DNA of 64,000 nt from Actinostola sp. cb2023 (taxonomy: Eukaryota; Cnidaria; Anthozoa; Actiniaria; Actinostolidae), in the NCBI GenBank assembly GCA_033675265.1, contig JAUJYZ010000250.1:248001-312000 (forward strand). Reading direction: 5' to 3'. The translations under genes and the position numbers were made by a program. This document shows, in pieces, positions 57,001 to 64,000 of the stretch. Under the pieces are notes generated by a model. That model was not told the DNA's origin and did not search any database. It saw only the letters and a program-made list of their open reading frames with translations. Numbering within the stretch: the stretch's first letter is position 1; every line of letters begins with the position of its first letter.

Positions 57001-60000
57001 CCGTATTAACCGATGTCCGTATTAACAGTACCGTATTTACCAGTGTCTGTATTAACCGGTGTCCGTATTAACCGGTGTCCGTATTAACCGGTGTCCGTAT
57101 TAACCGGTGTCCGTATTAACCGATGTACGTATTAACCGATGTCCGTATTAACAGTACCGTATTTACCAGTGTCTGTATTAACCGGTGTCCGTAGTAACCG
57201 ATGTCCGTATTAACCGTGCGGTATTAACCGATGTCCGTATTGACCGATGTCCGTATTAACCGGTGTCCGTATTAACCGGTGTCCATATTAACCAGTGTCT
57301 GTATTAACCGGTGTCCGTGTTAACCGGTGTCCGTATTTACCAGTGTCTGTATTAACCGGTGTCCGTAGTAACCGATGTCCGTATTAACCGGTGTCTGTAT
57401 TAACTGGTGTCCGTATTAACCGGTGTCCGTATTAACCGATGTCCGTATTAACCGGTGTCTGTATTAACCGGTGTCCGTATTAACCAGTGTCCGTATTAAC
57501 CGGTGTCCTTATTAACCGGTGTCCGTATTAACCGATGTCCGTATTAACAGTACCGTATTTACCAGTGTCTGTATTAACCGGTGTCCGTATTAACCGGTGT
57601 CCGTATTAACCGGTGTCCGTATTAACCGATGTACGTATTAACCGATGTCCGTATTAACAGTACCGTATTTACCAGTGTCTGTATTAACCGGTGTCCGTAG
57701 TAACCGATGTCCGTATTAACCGTACGGTATTAACCGATGTCCGTATTGACCGATGTCCGTATTAACCGGTGTCCGTATTAACCGGTGTCCATATTAACCA
57801 GTGTCTGTATTAACCGGTGTCCGTGTTAACCGGTGTCCGTATTAACCGATGTCTGTATTAACCGGTGTCCGTATTAACCGGTGTCCGTATTAACCGATGT
57901 CCGTATTAACCGGTGTCCGTATTAACCGGTGTCTGTATTAACCGGTGTCCGTAGTAACCGATGTCCGTATTAACCGGTGTCTGTATTAACCGGTGTCCGT
58001 ATTAACCGGTGTCCGTATTAACCGATGTCCGTATTAACCGGTGTCTGTATTAACCGGTGTCCGTATTAACCAGTGTCCGTATTAACCGGTGTCCGTATTA
58101 ACCGGTGTCCGTATTAACCGGTGTCCGTATTAACCGATGTCCGTATTAACAGTACCGTATTTACCAGTGTCTGTATTAACCGGTGTCCGTATTAACCGGT
58201 GTCCGTATTAACCGGTGTCCGTATTAACCGATGTACGTATTAACCGATGTCCGTATTAACAGTACCGTATTTACCAGTGTCTGTATTAACCGGTGTCCGT
58301 AGTAACCGATGTCCGTATTAACCGTGCGGTATTAACCGATGTCCGTATTAACCGGTGTCTGTATTAACCGGTGTCCGTATTAACCAGTGTCCGTATTAAC
58401 CGGTGTCCGTATTAACCGGTGTCCGTATTAACCGATGTCCGTATTAACAGTACCGTATTTACCAGTGTCTGTATTAACCGGTGTCCGTAGTAACCGATGT
58501 CCGTATTAACCGGTGTCTGTATTAACTGGTGTCCGTATTAACCGGTGTCCGTATTAACCGATGTCCGTATTAACCGGTGTCTGTATTAACCGGTGTCCGT
58601 ATTAACCAGTGTCCGTATTAACCGGTGTCCTTATTAACCGGTGTCCGTATTAACCGATGTCCGTATTAACAGACCGTATTTACCAGTGTCTGTATTAACC
58701 GGTGTCCGTATTAACCGGTGTCCGTATTAACCGGTGTCCGTATTAACCGATGTACGTATTAACCGATGTCCGTATTAACAGTACCGTATTTACCAGTGTC
58801 TGTATTAACCGGTGTCCGTAGTAACCGATGTCCGTATTAACCGTGCGGCATTAACCGATGTCCGTATTGACCGATGTCCGTATTAACCGGTGTCCGTATT
58901 AACCGGTGTCCATATTAACCAGTGTCTGTATTAACCGGTGTCCGTGTTAACCGGTGTCCGTATTAACCGATGTCTGTATTAACCGGTGTCCGTATTAACC
59001 GGTGTCCGTATTAACCGATGTCCGTATTAACCGGTGTCCGTATTAACCGGTGTCTGTATTAACCGGTGTCCGTAGTAACCGATGTCCGTATTAACCGGTG
59101 TCCGTATTAACCGATGTCCGTATTAACAGTACCGTATTTACCAGTGTCTGTATTAACCGGTGTCCGTAGTAACCGATGTCCGTATTAACCGTGCGGTATT
59201 AACCGATGTCCGTATTGACCGATGTCCATATTAACCAGTGTCTGTATTAACCGGTGTCCGTATTAACCGGTGTCCGTATTAACCGGTGTCCGTATTAACC
59301 GATGTACGTATTAACCGATGTCCGTATTAACAGTACCGTATTTACCAGTGTCTGTATTAACCGGTGTCCGTAGTAACCGATGTCCGTATTAACCGTGCGG
59401 TATTAACCGATGTCCGTATTGACCGATGTCCATATTAACCGGTGTCCGTATTAACCGGTGTCCGTATTAACCGGTGTCCGTATTAACCGGTGTCCGTATT
59501 AAACCGGTGTCCGTATTAACCGATGTCCGTATTAACAGTACCGTATTTACCAGTGTCTGTATTAACCGGTGTCCGTATTCACCGTGCGGTATTAACCGAT
59601 GTCCGTATTGACCGATGTCCGTATTAACCGGTGTCTGTATTAACCGCGATGTTCGTATTAACCGGTATCTGTATTAACCGGTGTCTGTATTCACCGTACG
59701 GTATTGACCGGTCTGTTATGATTTGGCAGTCAATCAGTTTCCGGCTTAAAAAACTGGGATATCAGTATAATTTCGGAAAGATTATGTTTTGATCTGATCA
59801 AGAAAATGAAATAAATTTAATCCCTAGAAACAATAAAGAGAACTCATAGCATATGTACAACTTGGTATATTTTGTTGTATTTATTTCTAGTGTTATTAAA
59901 AACGTTGTGTTGTCAATTTCATGTCTGATTATGCACGTGTAACGTATTACCAAATGGTAAAAATATGTTCTGTGTTTACGCTTCCCACCGGAAGAGTTTT

Positions 60001-60507
60001 AGAGCTGCATCAATAATATTTATACACAGTCATGTTCAATGGTAAAGCTTTAAGATACATATATTTTTAAGCTCAAACTCCATGTACCAAGAAGCGTTTG
60101 ATGGATTTGAAAATAGGTAATTTTTACGCGTTCGTTCAGATGCTACGATAGCATCTCCATTAGAGATCTAAAGAAATAGTTAGATTCAAAATCCCAAAGA
60201 GATTTTTAGTGATTTGGAAAGAGGAAATAACACCTTTGTATGTAGCAAAATATTAGTTTCGTACAACCGTCGGTTTTTCTACGCGAACACATCGAAAATG
60301 CTTAATTTTCGCTTCGCGTCATCGTCGGCCGAAGACTATTTTGAGGGAATTTCGACTTTCTTCAATTTTGAAGAAAATAAAAAGCTCTTGAACTTTTCGA
60401 TACTATTTTTGGAAATGGTACACCAAAGGGGTTCTATTGGTGAAATAAAACGAAATTCGATTTTTCGCAACTGTCCGCCGATTCTCGATATTTAGAGGCA
60501 GTGGCTC
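54019..60507. mobile_element. 6.5-kb TTAA element filled by a 16-bp satellite
   Basis: TTAA flanks at 54015-54018 and 60508-60511. Ends GAGCCACTGCCTCTAAATAT and complement. Inverted arms of about 700 bp (54019-54714 and 59817-60507) are nearly identical. Between them lies a 4.7-kb minisatellite. No transposase, so it is non-autonomous and must rely on another element's enzyme. A third terminus of the same family starts at 63485. Confidence 0.87.
54715..59740. repeat. 16-bp satellite, about 4.7 kb
   Basis: About 290 copies of CCGGTGTCCGTATTAA with variants (CCGATGTCC, CCAGTGTCC, CCGGTGTCTG), starting sparsely at about 54880 and dense from 55030. Higher-order blocks are marked by ACAGTACCGTATTTACCAGT and by ACCGTGCGGTATTAACC, each recurring many times. 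It lies entirely between the inverted arms. Units contain TTAA, the target of the host element. Confidence 0.93.
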
Positions 60508-60511
60508 TTAA

Positions 60512-63480
60512 GACACTGACAATCAGCAGACCGTCAGTCATTTAATGGCCAACAACCTACTGACTGACAGTCGCTATTAAGATGATGACAATCAGTAGAC
60601 CGTCAGTCATTTAATGGCCAACAACCTACTGACTGACAGTCACTATTAAGATGATGACAATCAGCAGACTGTCAGTCATTTAATGGCCAACAACCTATTG
60701 ACTGACAGTCGCTATTAAGACACTGACAATCAGTAGACCGTCAGTCATTTAATGGCTAACAACCTACTGACTGACAGTCGCTATTAAGACACTGACAATC
60801 AGTAGACCGTCAGTCATTCAATGGCCAACAACCTACTGACTGACAGTCGCTATTAAGACACTGACCATCAGTAGACCGTCAGTCATTTAATGGCCAACAA
60901 CCTACTGACTGACATTCGCTATTAAGACACTGACAATCAGTAGACCGTCAGTCATTCAATGGCCAACAACCTACTGACTGACAGTCGCTATTAAGACACT
61001 GACAATCAGTAGACCGTCAGTCATTTAATGGCTAACAACCTACTGACTGACAGTCACTATTATGACAATCAGCAGACTGTCAGTCATTTAATGGCCAACA
61101 ACCTACTGACTGACAGTCGCTATTAAGACACTGACAATCAGTAGACCGTCAGTCATTTAATGGCCAACAACCTACTGACTGACAGTAGGGACTATAAGCA
61201 TTGAGGACGGGGACGTGAGGACGACGAAGTTCGAATAAAGTGTTTTGTTATCTATTGTTTTCATATTTGTTTCTTTTTTCGTGTTTTTCACTAAATTTGC
61301 GCTCGCTTTCATGAATGACATCGTCTTTTTGTGGTCCGGTTGACTAAACACAACTATCTGCAAAAATAACGAACTGACGTTCTCGTTCTCTTCACAATGT
61401 CAAACATAGGCATTTCACGTTGTAGTTTAGCACAGAATGCCTGAAGTTAAGACCAAATCAAGCTCATTTCATGCATTCCAACAAGAAGTTATTGAATGTT
61501 GTAATTAACATTATTGTTTCTCTGCCGTCGTCCTCATGTCCCCGTCCTAGTCCCTAGTCACTATTAAGTGGACACTGACAATCAGCACTGTCAGTCATTC
61601 AATGGCCAACAACCTACTGACTGACAGTCACTATTAAGACACTGACAATCAGCAGACTGTCAGTCATTTAATGGCTAACAACCTACTGACCGACAGTCAC
61701 TATTAAGATGATGACAATCAGCAGACTGTCAGTCATTCAATGGCCAACAACCTACTGACTGACAGTCACTATTATGACAATCAGCAGACTGTCAGTCATT
61801 CAATGGCCAACAACCTACTGACTGTCACTATTATGACAATCAGCAGACTGTCAGTCATTTAATGGCCAACAACCTACTGACTGACAGTCACTATTAAGAT
61901 GATGACAATCAGCAGACTGTCAGTCATTCAATGGCCAACAACCTACTGACTGACAGTCACTATTAAGATGATGACAATCAGCAGACTGTCAGTCATTCAA
62001 TGGCCAACAACCTACTGACTGACAGTCACTATTAAGATGATGACAATCAGCAGACTGTCAGTCATTTAATGGCTAACAACCTACTGACTGACAGTCACTA
62101 TTAAGACACTGACAATCGGCAGACTGTCAGTCATTTAATGGCCAACAACCTACTGACTGACAGTCACTATTAAGATGATGACAATCAGCAGACTGTCAGT
62201 CATTTAATGGCTAACAACCTACTGACTGACAGTCACTATTAAGACACTGACAATCAGTAGACCGTCAGTCATTTAATGGCTAACAACCTACTGACTGACA
62301 GTCACTATTAAGACACTGACAATCAGTAGACCGTCAGTCATTTAATGGCCAACAACCTACTGACTGACAGTCGCTATTAAGACACTGACAATCAGTAGAC
62401 CGTCAGTCATTCAATGGCCAACAACCTACTGACTGACAGTCGCTATTAAGACACTGACAATCAGTAGACCGTCAGTCATTTAATGGCCAACAACCTACTG
62501 ACTGACAGTCGCTGTTAAGACACTGACAATCAGTAGACCGTCAGTCATTCAATGGCCAACAACCTACTGACTGACAGTCGCTATTAAGACACTGACAATC
62601 AGTAGACCGTCAGTCATTTAATGGCCAACAACCTACTGACTGACAGTCACTATTAAGACACTGACAATCAGTAGACCGTCAGTCATTTAATGGCCAACAA
62701 CCTACTGACTGACAGTCACTATTAAGACACTGACAATCAGTAGACCGTCAGTCATTCAATGGCCAACAACCTACTGACTAACAGTCGCTATTAAGACACT
62801 GACAATCAGTAGACCGTCAGTCATTTAATGGCCAACAACCTACTGACTGACAGTCGCTGTTAAGACACTGACAATCAGTAGACTGTCAGTCATTCAATGG
62901 CCAACAACCTACTGACTGACAGTCACTATTAAGACACTGACAATCAGTAGACCGTCAGTCATTTAATGGCCAACAACCTACTGACTGACAGTCGCTATTA
63001 AGACACTGACAATCAGTAGACCGTCAGTCATTTAATGGCCAACAACCTACTGACTGACAGTCGCTATTAAGACACTGACAATCAGTAGACTGTCAGTCAT
63101 TCAATGGCCAACAACCTACTGACTGACAGTCACTATTAAGACACTGACAATCAGTAGACCGTCAGTCATTTAATGGCCAACAACCTACTGACTGACAGTC
63201 GCTATTAAGACACTGACAATCAGTAGACTGCCAGTCATTCAATGGCCAACAACCTACTGACTGACAGTCACTATTAAGACACTGACAATCAGTAGACCGT
63301 CAGTCATTTAATGGCTAACAACCTACTGACTGACAGTCACTATTAAGACACTGACAATCAGCAGACCGTCAGTCATTTAATGGCTAACAACCTACTGACT
63401 GACAGTCACTATTAAGACACTGACAATCAGCAGACCGTCAGTCATTTAATGGCCAACAACCTACTGACTGACAGTCACTA
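60512..63480. repeat. 69-bp satellite
   Basis: About 38 copies of a 69-bp unit containing CTGACAATCAGTAGACCGTC, AGTCATTTAATGGCCAACAA and CCTACTGACTGACAGTCGCT, then ATTAAGACA. Two main variants alternate (AGACACTGAC versus AGATGATGAC; GTAGACCG versus GCAGACTG). Each unit contains TTAA. Interrupted by a MITE at 61187-61555. Confidence 0.94.
61187..61555. mobile_element. MITE in the 69-bp satellite (3-bp duplication AGT)
   Basis: Starts AGGGACTATAAGCATTGAGG and ends TCCCCGTCCTAGTCCCT. GAGGACGGGGACGTGAGGAC is mirrored by GTCCTCATGTCCCCGTCC. Flanked by AGT on both sides (61184-61186 and 61556-61558). The neighbouring satellite units show the empty site GACAGTCACTATT. About 369 bp, non-coding. Confidence 0.9.
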
Positions 63481-63484
63481 TTAA

Positions 63485-64000
63485 GAGCCACTGCCTCTAA
63501 ATATCGAGAATCGGCGGACAGTTGCGAAAAATCGAATTTCGTTTTATTTCACCAATAGAACCCCTTTGGTGTACCATTTCCAAAAATAGTATCGAAAAGT
63601 TCAAGAGCTTTTTATTTTCTTCAAAATTGAAGAAAGTCGAAATTCCCTCAAAATAGTCTTCGGCCGACGATGACGCGAAGCGAAAATTAAGCATTTTCGA
63701 TGTGTTCGCGTAGAAAAACCGACGGTTGTACGAAACTAATATTTTGCTACATACAAAGGTGTTATTTCCTCTTTCCAAATCACTAAAAATCTCTTTGGGA
63801 TTTTGAATCTAACTATTTCTTTAGATCTCTAATGGAGATGCTATCGTAGCATCTGAACGAACGCGTAAAAATTACCTATTTTCAAATCCATCAAACGCTT
63901 CTTGGTACATGGAGTTTGAGCTTAAAAATATGTGTATCTTAAAGCTTTACCATTGAACATGACTGTGAATAAATATTATTGATGCAGCTCTAAAACTCTT
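63485..64000. mobile_element. Third terminus of the GAGCCACTGCC TTAA family
   Basis: Preceded by TTAA (63481-63484) and, as far as I can see, identical to 54019-54534 in the same orientation. It runs off the window edge. Its 93-codon reverse ORF is present in all three copies because the sequence is repeated; no domain recognised. Confidence 0.9.

Noticed and set aside
54880..59740. CRISPR-like array
   Set aside because: Head-to-tail 16-bp satellite without unique spacers, in a eukaryotic context; same reasoning for the 69-bp array.

Overview
The window looks like nuclear DNA of an invertebrate animal, most likely a cnidarian such as a stony coral or sea anemone (inference). The reasons are spliced genes with GT/AG introns, an AT-rich background, and the co-occurrence of Ty3/gypsy, Mutator-like (MULE), Tc1/mariner, IS3EU-like and TTAA-target elements. 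I see no ordinary host gene. Nearly all coding sequence belongs to mobile elements, many nested in one another, and no rRNA or tRNA gene was recognised.

Layout. 1-680 holds two minisatellites. 1.8-2.2 kb is a palindromic MITE. 3059-26462 is one 23.4-kb element bounded by 167-bp inverted repeats and TA target duplications. It carries two convergent genes: a five-exon gene for a SAM-domain protein (+) and a five-exon Tc1-type DD34E transposase (-). It has been inflated by a MULE (about 3.9-13.5 kb, with a seven-exon transposase gene), a 2.2-kb TTAA element with about 905-bp inverted arms (17.7-19.9 kb), an IS3EU-like element (20055-23862) and smaller MITEs. Next come a RecQ-like helicase fragment (26.5-26.8 kb) and a broken multidomain gene (27.5-31.8 kb) joining zinc clusters, an HMGXB3/KDZ-like region, a Ulp1 protease, a PHD finger and an HExxH metalloprotease. 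Then follow a 108-bp satellite and a 5'-truncated gypsy integrase (33.1-34.6 kb).

36962-44654 is a second IS3EU-like element with an exact 6-bp target duplication. It carries an integrase-type transposase (+) and a HECT ubiquitin ligase gene (-), meeting tail to tail. The first IS3EU copy keeps the same plan with an internally deleted HECT gene. 46871-53980 is a TTAA element with long arms; one arm holds a second TTAA element (47494-48680) carrying a TREX-like exonuclease fragment, and the other arm preserves the empty site. From 54019 onward, three copies of a 0.5-0.7 kb terminal repeat alternate in orientation with a 16-bp satellite (about 4.7 kb) and a 69-bp satellite (about 3 kb).

Main theme. 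Two unrelated superfamilies (Tc1-like and IS3EU-like) share one design: long inverted termini ending just upstream of start codons, a transposase from one end, and a second protein with a cellular-type domain (SAM or HECT) from the other. The repeated HECT/IS3EU pairing and the SAM/Tc1 pairing are the best candidates for an under-described system.
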